NCBI GenBank assembly: GCA_016199405.1
Contig: JACQGS010000252.1
Coordinates: 1 to 14,182, forward strand
Length of the DNA stretch: 14,182 bases
Source: Chloroflexota bacterium
GTDB lineage: Bacteria; Chloroflexota; Anaerolineae; UBA4142
Reading direction: 5' to 3'
Shown: positions 7,562-14,167 of the stretch, piece by piece
How the letters are laid out: every line of letters begins with the position of its first letter
How positions within the stretch are numbered: the stretch's first letter is position 1
Translations under genes and position numbers: made by a program
The notes under the pieces: generated by a model
What the model was told of the DNA's origin: nothing
Databases searched by the model: none
The model's input: only the letters and a program-made list of their open reading frames with translations

Positions 7562-7847
7562 AACCCAAGCCACTGCCGAAATTTTCTGGACCGCATTTCG
7601 GGTCTTGCCGCCCAGGGAAAAACTTGCGGTCTTGAAGCGCATTCTCAAAGATAAAGAGTTGCGCCAGACCGTGATTGATTTGTCGGGCGTCAAAAACCCG
7701 CGCAAGGACCGCGCTCCGGCGCGGCGTAAGTATATGACGGCGCGCGAATTGCTGAATTCAGATTTGATTGGAATGTGGAAAGACCGAACCGACATCGGCG
7801 ATAGCGCCGTTTTCGCTCGACAACTTCGTGAACAGGCGCAAAGGTGA
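7554..7847 (+). CDS. VapB-like antitoxin, orphaned
   Basis: 97 residues, overlapping the restriction gene by 8 bases with a strong GGAAGGAGA ribosome site inside that gene's end. The N-terminal half is helical and basic (residues 8-45). The tail ELLNSDLIGMWKDR (61-74) plus a charged helix resembles the wrap-around C-terminus of antitoxins that bind PIN toxins. Nine bases downstream begins the start of a PIN-domain gene, which supports the antitoxin reading. Since that toxin is truncated, the gene is probably orphaned and kept only by its place in the operon, or it has taken another role. It could also be a small regulator of the restriction gene. Confidence 0.6.
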   Translation: MTRTQATAEIFWTAFRVLPPREKLAVLKRILKDKELRQTVIDLSGVKNPRKDRAPARRKYMTARELLNSDLIGMWKDRTDIGDSAVFARQLREQAQR

Positions 7848-7856
7848 GAGCGATAA

Positions 7857-7898
7857 GTGATTCTTCTCGATACAGACGTTATGATTGACCTACTCTGA
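7857..7898 (+). pseudogene. Truncated PIN-domain (VapC-like) toxin remnant
   Basis: GTG at 7857 follows an AAGGTGAGAG ribosome site. It opens a 13-codon frame reading VILLDTDVMIDLL and then TGA. This is the typical first strand of a VapC toxin, with the first catalytic Asp in LLDTDVMIDLL. The rest of the roughly 130-residue domain is absent. The break coincides with the start of a heptamer array, and beyond the array lies the 3' end of rodA. Confidence 0.75.
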
Positions 7899-7944
7899 CT
7901 ACTGATGACTGAAAACTGAAAACTGAAAACTGAGCTTTCTACTC
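7890..7944. repeat. Heptamer array 2 bracketed by 6-bp direct repeats
   Basis: Degenerate 7-bp units of consensus ACTGAAA run in one phase over about 7894-7934. They are bounded by CTACTC at 7890-7895 and again at 7939-7944. The right copy contains the rodA stop codon (7939-7941) and the left copy ends the vapC remnant. No intrinsic terminator is visible between these convergent genes. Confidence 0.75.
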
Positions 7945-9078
7945 ATACTCCCGACTCGCCCCCTCCAACTCCAAACCGCCGTGCCGCAGCAAAATACTTT
8001 GCACGACCCCTTGCGCGGCGAAAAGCGAAATGAGCGAACTGCCGCCGTAACTCACAAACGGCAGCGGAATCCCGGTCACCGGCATCAGCCCCATATTCAT
8101 CGCTAAATTGATGACGCTCTGCACGAACATGCCGGCGGCGACGCCGACCGCGATTAATTTTCCAAACGCGTTGCGCGCGAGCATCGCCGCGCGCACCAAG
8201 CGCCACAGCACGAACGCGATCAGCCCCAGCACAAACAGCGAACCCACAAATCCCAACTCTTCGCCGATCACGGAAAAAATAAAATCGGTTTGGCGAATCC
8301 GCAAGAAACGCAATTGACTTTGCGTGCCGCTGCAATAGCCCGAGCCCCACAATCCGCCCGAGCCAATCGCGATGCGCGCTTGTTGCACGTTATAGCCCGT
8401 GCCGAGCGGATCGCGCCCCGGATCGAGAAATGAAAGCACGCGTTCTTGTTGATACGGACGCAGGTTGATCCAAGCCAGCGGCGCGAGCACGACGAGCAGC
8501 GCCGCGATCATCAACACGTCGCGCGCTTTGATGCCGGCGGCGAGCGCCATCACGCCCCACGTCGCCGCGAGCACGATCGTCGTGCCGAGATCGGGCTGGA
8601 GGTAGACGAGCGCGAGCGGAATCGCGATAAAGCCAAAAGAAATCGCGAGATAGCGCCAGCGCGACATTTGCGCGGCATGATCCGCCATGTATTTGGCGAG
8701 GACGATCACCAAAAGCAATTTGCTGAGTTCAGAGGGTTGAAAAAGAAAAACGCCAAAATCGATCCAGCGTTGCGCGCCGTGCGTGATCTGCCCAATCGCA
8801 AACACGGTTGCGAGCGACGCGATCACAAAGAGCCAAATTAGCCAACGCATGGGACCCAAAATGCGAAAGTCCACGAGCGCAAACAAAAACATCGCCACGA
8901 CGCCGGCGATGAGATAGAGGAATTGGCGAATGGTGGGGCTGGAAAAATCGAGCGGCTCGTTTGTGATGCACGCCGTCGCGCTGTAAATCATCGCGAGTCC
9001 GATCAGCGCGAGCGCGAGCGTTGCGCCCAAAAGCCACACATCAAAGTGCTCCAACCGATGCCGAGAAATTTGTTGCAT
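7939..9078 (-). CDS. rodA: RodA, SEDS peptidoglycan glycosyltransferase
   Basis: 379 residues with about ten hydrophobic membrane spans. It polymerises lipid II into glycan strands for the lateral wall, paired with PBP2 (mrdA in this cluster). Family marks are FQPSELSK (113-120), QPDLGT (161-166), the catalytic Asp in RQTDFIFSVIGEELGF (D265) and the C-terminal PVTGIPLPFVSYGGSS (333-348). The start is set at the ATG at 9078 (MQQISRHRLEHFDVWLL), just before the first span. The open frame to 9156 has only a TTG start and would translate a palindromic repeat. No Shine-Dalgarno sequence precedes the ATG. It is the last gene of the cluster; RodA rather than FtsW is favoured by the mre/mrdA context. 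Confidence 0.93.
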   Translation of the reverse strand: MQQISRHRLEHFDVWLLGATLALALIGLAMIYSATACITNEPLDFSSPTIRQFLYLIAGVVAMFLFALVDFRILGPMRWLIWLFVIASLATVFAIGQITHGAQRWIDFGVFLFQPSELSKLLLVIVLAKYMADHAAQMSRWRYLAISFGFIAIPLALVYLQPDLGTTIVLAATWGVMALAAGIKARDVLMIAALLVVLAPLAWINLRPYQQERVLSFLDPGRDPLGTGYNVQQARIAIGSGGLWGSGYCSGTQSQLRFLRIRQTDFIFSVIGEELGFVGSLFVLGLIAFVLWRLVRAAMLARNAFGKLIAVGVAAGMFVQSVINLAMNMGLMPVTGIPLPFVSYGGSSLISLFAAQGVVQSILLRHGGLELEGASREYE

Positions 9079-9088
9079 AGTTATGAAT

Positions 9089-9151
9089 GGTGGGTAGAAG
9101 GCAGCCGCGCTGCCTGTCTGTAAAACGCCCAGCGCGGCTGGGCTGCCACCC
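9089..9151. repeat. Palindromic repeat between minE and rodA
   Basis: Several alternative stems occur: 9102-9112 pairs with 9130-9140 (11 bp), 9100-9106 with 9141-9147 (7 bp), and 9089-9093 with 9146-9150. Each side can also fold alone as a 6-bp hairpin with a CGC or GCG loop. Such GC-rich palindromes are typical of dispersed intergenic elements. It lies in the rodA leader and may affect its expression. Confidence 0.6.
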
Positions 9152-9163
9152 GGCAAGCAAAAT

Positions 9164-9469
9164 CTAACGCGTCTTTCTTCCGCGCGCGCTGCGCGCCGCC
9201 GTGGCTTTGGCTTCGCGCGCGGCGCGCAAGCCCAGCACCGGAATATTCATCACCAGCCGATTGCCCTCCGCGCTCCGCGCGACCTCGACCTGCACGTTCG
9301 CGCGATCGATATCCACGTGATGGGATATCACCGTGATGATTTCATCCTTCAACGCGTTGAGCGTCGCCGGCGGAATGTTCATGCGGTCGTGCGCGAGCAC
9401 CAATTGCAAACGCTCTTTCGCAAGGTCCGCGCTATGGGGTTGTCCGAATATGCGAGTCAAGAAACTCAT
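9164..9469 (-). CDS. minE: MinE, topological specificity factor of division
   Basis: 101 residues. Residues 1-9 (MSFLTRIFG) form the amphipathic membrane-targeting start. AKERLQLVLAHDR (17-29) is the MinD-contact helix, and the beta and dimer region follows to about residue 80 (IPVLGL). The C-terminal 18 residues are a basic Ala/Arg tail longer than usual. MinE stimulates the ATPase of membrane-bound MinD and drives pole-to-pole patterning. The start ATG at 9469 has an AAGGGG ribosome site five bases away. The gap to minD is filled by a heptamer array rather than the tight spacing seen at minC-minD. Confidence 0.93.
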   Translation of the reverse strand: MSFLTRIFGQPHSADLAKERLQLVLAHDRMNIPPATLNALKDEIITVISHHVDIDRANVQVEVARSAEGNRLVMNIPVLGLRAAREAKATAARSARGRKTR

Positions 9470-9486
9470 AAGTCCCCCTTGGAGGA

Positions 9487-9560
9487 CAAAAAGTGATCAG
9501 TAACCAGTAACCAGTGAACAGTGACTGATGACTGATAACTGATGACTATCTTTTCAAAAA
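9487..9560. repeat. Heptamer array 3 in the minD-minE gap
   Basis: Eight in-phase 7-bp units fill 9492-9547, grading from AGTAACC types to GATGACT types. CAAAAA flanks them at 9487-9492 and 9555-9560. The array runs into the minD stop codon (9546-9548). The right CAAAAA is inside the last codons of minD. It shares a 12-base stretch (9524-9535) with array 2 (7901-7912) in the same orientation. Confidence 0.7.
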
Positions 9561-10340
9561 CTTGCTGACGCGATCAAATAATCCGCTCGAATCGTCGAAC
9601 ACCATAAACGGCACGTCCTCGCCGAGCAAACGTTGCCCGATGCGCGTGAACGCGCCGCCGGCGGGCGAGCGATCGTCGAACGCGGCGGGCTGACCTTTAT
9701 TCGTGGACGTGATGATCCCTTCATCTTCCGGCACAATGCCGATCAGCTCCACCGCCAATACTTCGAGCACGTCTTTCGTGTCGAGCATATCGCCGCGTTT
9801 GACCATCGCCGGGCGCAGACGATTGATAATGAGCCGCGGCGCCGGTTTTTCTGCCGCCTCGACCAAACCGATGATGCGGTCCGCGTCGCGCACGGCGGAA
9901 ACCTCCGGCGTCGTCACGATGATCACTTCATCGGCGGGCGCGATCGCGTTTTTGAAACCGACTTCGATCCCCGCCGGCGAATCGACCAAAATAAAATCGA
10001 AATCCTTTTTCAAATCCTCCACCAACTTGAGCATCTGCGCTTCTTTGACCGCCGTCTTGTCGCGCGTTTGCGCCGCCGGTAATAGGCACAAGTCCGGCAG
10101 CCGTTTGTCTTTGATCAGCGCCTGCCGCAATCGCGCGCGCCCTTCCACGACGTCCACCAAATCATAGACGATGCGATTTTCCAATCCGAGCACCACATCC
10201 AAATTGCGCAGACCGATATCCGCGTCCAAACACGCGACGCGTTTGCCGCGCCGCGCGAGCGCAACGCCGATATTCGCGGTCGCGGTCGTTTTGCCGACGC
10301 CGCCCTTGCCGGATGTGATGGTGATGACACGTCCCGCCAT
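9546..10340 (-). CDS. minD: MinD, septum-site ATPase
   Basis: 264 residues, a ParA/MinD-family ATPase that dimerises on the membrane with ATP and recruits MinC and MinE. The deviant Walker A GKGGVGKT spans 11-18. LDADIGLRNLD (38-48) is switch I, and VDSPAGIE (119-126) holds the Walker B/switch II region. The C-terminal amphipathic helix GLFDRVSKFLKR (253-264) is the membrane-targeting sequence. The ATG has a strong TAGGAGGA ribosome site that overlaps the minC end, with a 9-base gap. Length and motifs are complete. Confidence 0.96.
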   Translation of the reverse strand: MAGRVITITSGKGGVGKTTATANIGVALARRGKRVACLDADIGLRNLDVVLGLENRIVYDLVDVVEGRARLRQALIKDKRLPDLCLLPAAQTRDKTAVKEAQMLKLVEDLKKDFDFILVDSPAGIEVGFKNAIAPADEVIIVTTPEVSAVRDADRIIGLVEAAEKPAPRLIINRLRPAMVKRGDMLDTKDVLEVLAVELIGIVPEDEGIITSTNKGQPAAFDDRSPAGGAFTRIGQRLLGEDVPFMVFDDSSGLFDRVSKFLKR

Positions 10341-10349
10341 GCTATCCTC

Positions 10350-11027
10350 CTACGCCGCGTTCCACGGCTCGACGACAATCTGTCCGTCGCGTATGCGCGC
10401 AATTTCCGCCGACCACACCGGCGCGCGTTTTTCGTCCGGCGCGCGCGCGATCGAACTGCCGATGCGTAATTGCGTCGGCGCGAGATAAAGCGCACCGACC
10501 ATCGCGCTCGCATCGCCGGACGCGCCGGCGTGCACGACCCCGCGCAGTTTGCCCCAGACGAGAATATCTTTTTCCGCGATCACTTCCGCGCCCGGATTCA
10601 CATCGCCAATCACGACAATCGTGCCGGCGTGCCGAATCAATTGCCCGGAACGAATCGTCCGGTGGATTAATAATGCGGTCGCGTCGGTCGCCGGCGGTTC
10701 CGCTTCCGCCGGCGGCGCGGGCAAAATTTCCGGCGGAGCCGGCAACGCCGAGCGGAGTTTAATAAACGCGTCTTGCGTTTCCGCCTCGCCGATGACGGAG
10801 GTGAGCGTCATTTGGTGTTGCGCCATTAGCGCGATCAGTTCTTCGAGTTCCGTCACGCCCAACAATCGCGCGCCGGTATCCAACTGCACGCGCGCGCCGC
10901 GAAAAAAAGATTGCGCGCCGGGTCGCACCAACTGTTGCCCGAGCTCATCCATAATTTCGCGCCACGGCTGATCGCCGAGCGAAATATGAATCCCTTCGCG
11001 CGTACCTTTGAAGGAGATGGGGGTCAT
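10350..11027 (-). CDS. minC: MinC, FtsZ-ring inhibitor
   Basis: 225 residues. The N-terminal domain (about 3-92) is the FtsZ-inhibiting part, here with a conserved TREGIHISLGD opening. A Pro/Ala linker (94-114) leads to the C-terminal beta-helix domain that dimerises and binds MinD, marked by RTIRSGQ (123-129) and GDVNPGAEVIAEKDILVWG (141-159). The start is the ATG at 11027, giving an ATGA overlap with the mrdA stop (11024-11027). A longer open frame reaching 11210 only shadows mrdA. No ribosome site precedes it, so translation is probably coupled to mrdA. This ties production of the division inhibitor to the elongation transpeptidase. Confidence 0.93.
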   Translation of the reverse strand: MTPISFKGTREGIHISLGDQPWREIMDELGQQLVRPGAQSFFRGARVQLDTGARLLGVTELEELIALMAQHQMTLTSVIGEAETQDAFIKLRSALPAPPEILPAPPAEAEPPATDATALLIHRTIRSGQLIRHAGTIVVIGDVNPGAEVIAEKDILVWGKLRGVVHAGASGDASAMVGALYLAPTQLRIGSSIARAPDEKRAPVWSAEIARIRDGQIVVEPWNAA

Positions 11028-13390
11028 TGCGTCGGCACAAATTGCACGATATAGCGGCGATACGGCTGGACTTGAATCGCCAGCGCGTCCGAATCCGCCG
11101 GCGCGACCGTGCGCACGCACCAGCGTGCCGAATCCTTCCAATACACGCCTTTGAAATTGAACGCGCCGTTGCCATCCGTGATTTCGCGAAAGATTTGATT
11201 GCCGTCGCACTTGTCGGCGACGACGTGCACGCCGTTCACGCCGCGACCATTGGCGTCTACGACCGTACCGAAAATTCCCGGCAACTCACCACCCGGCACT
11301 TCGCTCAACCATTGCCCCGCGTATTTATGCGGCGCGACGCCGCGCGTGGGCGGTTGGCGCACGGTGACCGGCGGCGCGATCGGTTGCGGCAGCGCGGCAA
11401 GCGGCGCGGTGCTCGGCAGGCGAAAGTACGCGCGCAAAATATCCGCCGCGACCGGTCCCGCAACTTCGGAACCTTCGCCGCCGCCGGCGACAAATACCGT
11501 CACGACGATTTGTGGATTCTCGTACGGCGCGAACGCGGTGAACCACGCATGCGTGGGCAGATGTCCGTTGATTTTGGGACCGTAATATTCCGCCGTGCCG
11601 GTTTTCGCGGCGACATTCACGTCCGCGAGATTCACGCGCTCGGCGGTGCCGCGCGTTGCCGCGAGCCGCATGCCTTCGCGCACGATCGCGAGCGCCGACG
11701 CGTCGACCGGAATCTCGCGGATGAGTTCGGGATCGATTTTCCGGACGAGCGCGCCGTTCGCGTCCGTCACCGCGAGCGCGAGTTGCGGCTTCCATAATTT
11801 GCCGCCATTTGCAACGACTTCGGTGTACTGCGCGACCTGAAGCGGCGTTGCCAACACATAGCCCTGACCGATTGCCATGTTGTATGTGTCGCCGGTCGTC
11901 CAAATGTCGCCAATCGTTTTGCGTTTCCAATCCGAATCCGGCACCAGTCCTTTCGCTTCGCCGCTCAAGTCAATGCCGGTCGTTTCGCCGAGTCCAAACC
12001 AGCGCGCGTACTGCGCTAACTTTTCTACGCCCAAGCCCGTATCGAAATCGGTATAGCCGCCGGCGAGTTTATAGAAAAATACGTCCGACGAAAATAGCAG
12101 CCCTTCGCGAATATTCAGCGCGCCAAAGCCGGGCTTGTACCAGTCGTAAAAGGGTTGATCGAGCGCGCGGTCGTCGGGAAAATATTTGTTGGGAATGAGA
12201 ATAATGCCGGGCGTACTAATGCGCGTGTCGGGATTGATCGTTTTTTCTTGGAGCGCGGCTGTCGCCGGGATCAGCTTGAAGGTGGAGCCGGGCGGATATT
12301 GTCCCGTGATCGCGAGATTCACCAACGGATGCGCGGGGTCTTGCGCGAGCGCAGTGTAATCGTCCATCGAAATGCCGGTCGCGAATAAATTGTTATCGTA
12401 ACTGGGGAGGGAAACGAGCGCGAGAATTTCGCCGTTGCGCGGATCGAGCGCGATCGCGACGCCTTGCTTGGCGCGCACGCCGCGCATCGCGCGCGTGAGA
12501 ATATTTTCGACCGCATCTTGAAATTCGGAATCAAGCGTGAGAATGAGGTTATTCCCGAGCGTCGGATCCTCTTCGCCGAGGCGCGCGACCTCGCGCCCGG
12601 CGACGTCCACGGAAACGTAGCGTGTTCCTTTTTTGCCGCGCAGATCGCGTTCAAACGCGTACTCCAAGCCGGTCAGTCCCACCGGGTCGTCCGGCGCGTA
12701 GCCAACCTCTTTATACTCGTCAAACAATTCGCGCGGAATGTGTCCCACGTAACCGAGAATGTGCGAAAACAGCGCGCCGGTTGTGTATTCGCGCACCGGC
12801 GCCAAACCAACGCGCACCCCCGGAAAATCGAGGTGCTTTTCCTCCAGAAAAAAAGCAATGTCGCGCGGCACGTTGGTTTTGATGAGAATCGGCGTGAACG
12901 GATCGCTGTAGCCGGTTTTCACGAGATCGCGCAACCCCAGTTTGCGTTGCGGACGCGCGACGTCGCGATCGAGATCGGCGGGCAACCTGCCCATCACGTC
13001 GAGACTTTTGTTTTCGATGAGCGTCGCGAGCGGCAGATCGAGCAGGCGCGCCAGCGTTTGCAAAACGCGCTCAAGATCGAAATCGCCGTCGGGCAAATCG
13101 GCGGGTGTAATCGAGACATTGAACGCCGGCACATTGCGCGTGAGAATGCGCCCGCCGCGATCATAAATGATGCCGCGCAGCGCATCCGTTTCGATCAGCC
13201 GAAAACGGTTTTGATCGGCGACCCCGCGATAGTATTCGCCTTGCACCAATTGAAGTTGCGCCAGTTGAAACGCGAGGACGACAAACGCGGCGACAATGCC
13301 CAGCCGAAACAGCCGAAAATTGCTGCGCGGTTTTTCCTGTTCCGCGACCACACGCCGCGTCAGCGAATATTCCTGCTCCAAATCATTCAC
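11024..13390 (-). CDS. mrdA: PBP2 transpeptidase with extra C-terminal beta domain
   Basis: 788 residues, longer than the usual 600-660. One membrane anchor (27-49) precedes the pedestal/dimerisation region (65-280). The transpeptidase domain carries S369 in STFK (369-372), SSD (434-436) and KTGT (596-599), all catalytic motifs intact. It cross-links peptidoglycan on the outer face of the membrane together with RodA. After residue 660 comes a Pro-rich linker (661-685) and a domain at 702-788 opening LPGIFGTVVDANGRGVNG, which resembles carboxypeptidase-regulatory-like beta-sandwich repeats; C728 and C758 could form a disulfide. The GTG start at 13390 has no ribosome site and lies 7 bases from a -10 box. 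The gene overlaps minC by 4 bases. Confidence 0.94.
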   Translation of the reverse strand: MNDLEQEYSLTRRVVAEQEKPRSNFRLFRLGIVAAFVVLAFQLAQLQLVQGEYYRGVADQNRFRLIETDALRGIIYDRGGRILTRNVPAFNVSITPADLPDGDFDLERVLQTLARLLDLPLATLIENKSLDVMGRLPADLDRDVARPQRKLGLRDLVKTGYSDPFTPILIKTNVPRDIAFFLEEKHLDFPGVRVGLAPVREYTTGALFSHILGYVGHIPRELFDEYKEVGYAPDDPVGLTGLEYAFERDLRGKKGTRYVSVDVAGREVARLGEEDPTLGNNLILTLDSEFQDAVENILTRAMRGVRAKQGVAIALDPRNGEILALVSLPSYDNNLFATGISMDDYTALAQDPAHPLVNLAITGQYPPGSTFKLIPATAALQEKTINPDTRISTPGIILIPNKYFPDDRALDQPFYDWYKPGFGALNIREGLLFSSDVFFYKLAGGYTDFDTGLGVEKLAQYARWFGLGETTGIDLSGEAKGLVPDSDWKRKTIGDIWTTGDTYNMAIGQGYVLATPLQVAQYTEVVANGGKLWKPQLALAVTDANGALVRKIDPELIREIPVDASALAIVREGMRLAATRGTAERVNLADVNVAAKTGTAEYYGPKINGHLPTHAWFTAFAPYENPQIVVTVFVAGGGEGSEVAGPVAADILRAYFRLPSTAPLAALPQPIAPPVTVRQPPTRGVAPHKYAGQWLSEVPGGELPGIFGTVVDANGRGVNGVHVVADKCDGNQIFREITDGNGAFNFKGVYWKDSARWCVRTVAPADSDALAIQVQPYRRYIVQFVPTQ

Positions 13391-13397
13391 GGGAGAA

Positions 13398-13426
13398 ATT
13401 ATACTCTAGATTAGAGCGAATCGCAA
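13398..13426 (-). promoter_or_regulatory. Sigma70-type promoter of mrdA-min-rodA, probably leaderless
   Basis: On the minus strand TTGCGA (13426-13421), a 17-base spacer and a perfect TATAAT (13403-13398). The GTG start codon is at 13390, only seven bases past the -10. Transcription should therefore begin at or within a base or two of the start codon. It would drive mrdA and the genes after it independently of mreD. Confidence 0.75.
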
Positions 13427-13470
13427 TGAGTTGGGCTGATTCAAGCGCGGCTGCTGCAAAGTCAGATCGG

Positions 13471-13547
13471 GCGACTAGAAGTCGCGGCAACAAGGGCACA
13501 AAGCCTGCCTTCGCAGGCTCGCCAGTCGTTACCGCGATTTCAATCGC
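13471..13547. repeat. Three-hairpin intergenic element between mrdA and mreD
   Basis: The gap 13391-13566 holds three short perfect hairpins in a row: 13471-13476 with 13480-13485 (6 bp, AGA loop), 13502-13508 with 13513-13519 (7 bp, CTTC loop), and 13534-13538 with 13543-13547 (5 bp). The layout looks like a dispersed REP-like unit. On the minus strand it lies just past the mreD stop and could slow or end transcription there. No T-run follows it. Confidence 0.55.
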
Positions 13548-13566
13548 CTGTCAAGAGTTTCTGCTT

Positions 13567-14058
13567 TCACCCGCGCGGTTCAAATCTTTCCGCCAGCCAT
13601 TGCAGAGGAAAGTACGCGATCCAAAACGCGAGCGTGTTCAGGATCGCGGTGGGTAAAGTGAGCGAGAGCAAATATTCGTTCCAATCCACCGCGCGGTTGA
13701 ACAGCGCGAGGATCGTCAAGATCATCAAATGCTCGACGAGCGTGGCGATCAGGATCGCGCTGGGGACGAGCAGCAAATTGCCGCGCAAGGATTCGACGAA
13801 TTCGAGCGCGGTGAGCGCGCCGATGAGCGTGAGCGCGAGCGTCAGCGTTCCAAACGGCAAGCCGGAAATCAGATCGAGAAAGAGTCCGGCGATCAAGCCC
13901 CACACAAACGCATCGCCGCGCCGCGTCGTCAGCCCGCGCGCCACGACGACCATCAGCGCGAGGTCGAAACGATAGCCAGCGATGGAAATGAACGGCAGGA
14001 GCGTGGATTGAGTGATCGCGATGAACGCGAGCAGGGGAATGAGAAGCCAGAGGGACAT
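13567..14058 (-). CDS. mreD: MreD, rod-shape membrane protein
   Basis: 163 residues with five to six hydrophobic spans and short loops, the usual MreD size and layout. The family hallmark is the WGLIAGLFLDLISGLPFGT stretch (53-71), including the LD..SG.PFG core. MreD is an inner-membrane member of the elongation complex with MreB, MreC, RodA and PBP2. mreB and mreC are expected just beyond the right edge, but none of either is visible. The ATG at 14058 has no Shine-Dalgarno sequence; a heptamer array begins two bases upstream of it. Confidence 0.88.
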   Translation of the reverse strand: MSLWLLIPLLAFIAITQSTLLPFISIAGYRFDLALMVVVARGLTTRRGDAFVWGLIAGLFLDLISGLPFGTLTLALTLIGALTALEFVESLRGNLLLVPSAILIATLVEHLMILTILALFNRAVDWNEYLLSLTLPTAILNTLAFWIAYFPLQWLAERFEPRG

Positions 14059-14059
14059 T

Positions 14060-14094
14060 GGAAAGTCAAAAGTGGAAAGCGAAAAGCAAAAAGC
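14060..14094. repeat. Heptamer array 4 upstream of mreD
   Basis: Five in-phase 7-bp units of consensus NRAAAGY (plus strand) fill 14060-14094, directly before the mreD start on the minus strand. The space normally used for a ribosome site is occupied by the array. No perfect 6-bp flanking direct repeat was found here, unlike arrays 1-3. Confidence 0.6.
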
Positions 14095-14103
14095 CGGGAG
14101 AAA

Positions 14104-14167
14104 AAAGAAAAAAGTTAAAGTGACTCAGTCCATCACAATTTCATAAAGGGGGAGCGCTCTCTAGCGC
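14104..14167 (-). repeat. Two-hairpin intergenic element with T-tract (right copy, inverted)
   Basis: Read on the minus strand, a 5-bp stem with an AGAG loop (14167-14154) is followed by a C-run, a spacer ending in GGACTGAGTC (a short palindrome at the place of the second hairpin of the left copy) and a T-rich tract. It is clearly related to bases 1-66. Both copies point toward a downstream gene start, here mreD. Nothing coding is visible from 14095 to the right edge. Confidence 0.6.

Noticed and set aside
9079..9156. Extension of rodA to a TTG at 9156
   Set aside because: It translates a palindromic repeat and has no ribosome site; ATG 9078 precedes the first membrane span.
9492..9547. CRISPR-like array in the minD-minE gap
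   Set aside because: The units are 7 bp and contiguous with no spacers, and no cas genes are present.
11028..11210. Extension of minC into mrdA
   Set aside because: It is a shadow of the mrdA C-terminal domain; the ATGA overlap at 11024-11027 fixes the start.
12464..13414. 316-codon plus-strand open frame opposite mrdA
   Set aside because: It is antisense to a clear PBP2, rich in Arg/His/Ala as expected from GC-rich complements, and shows no family motif.
14044..14095. Flanking direct repeat for heptamer array 4
   Set aside because: Only a 5-base AAGCC match was found, and its right copy lies inside the array; too weak to count.
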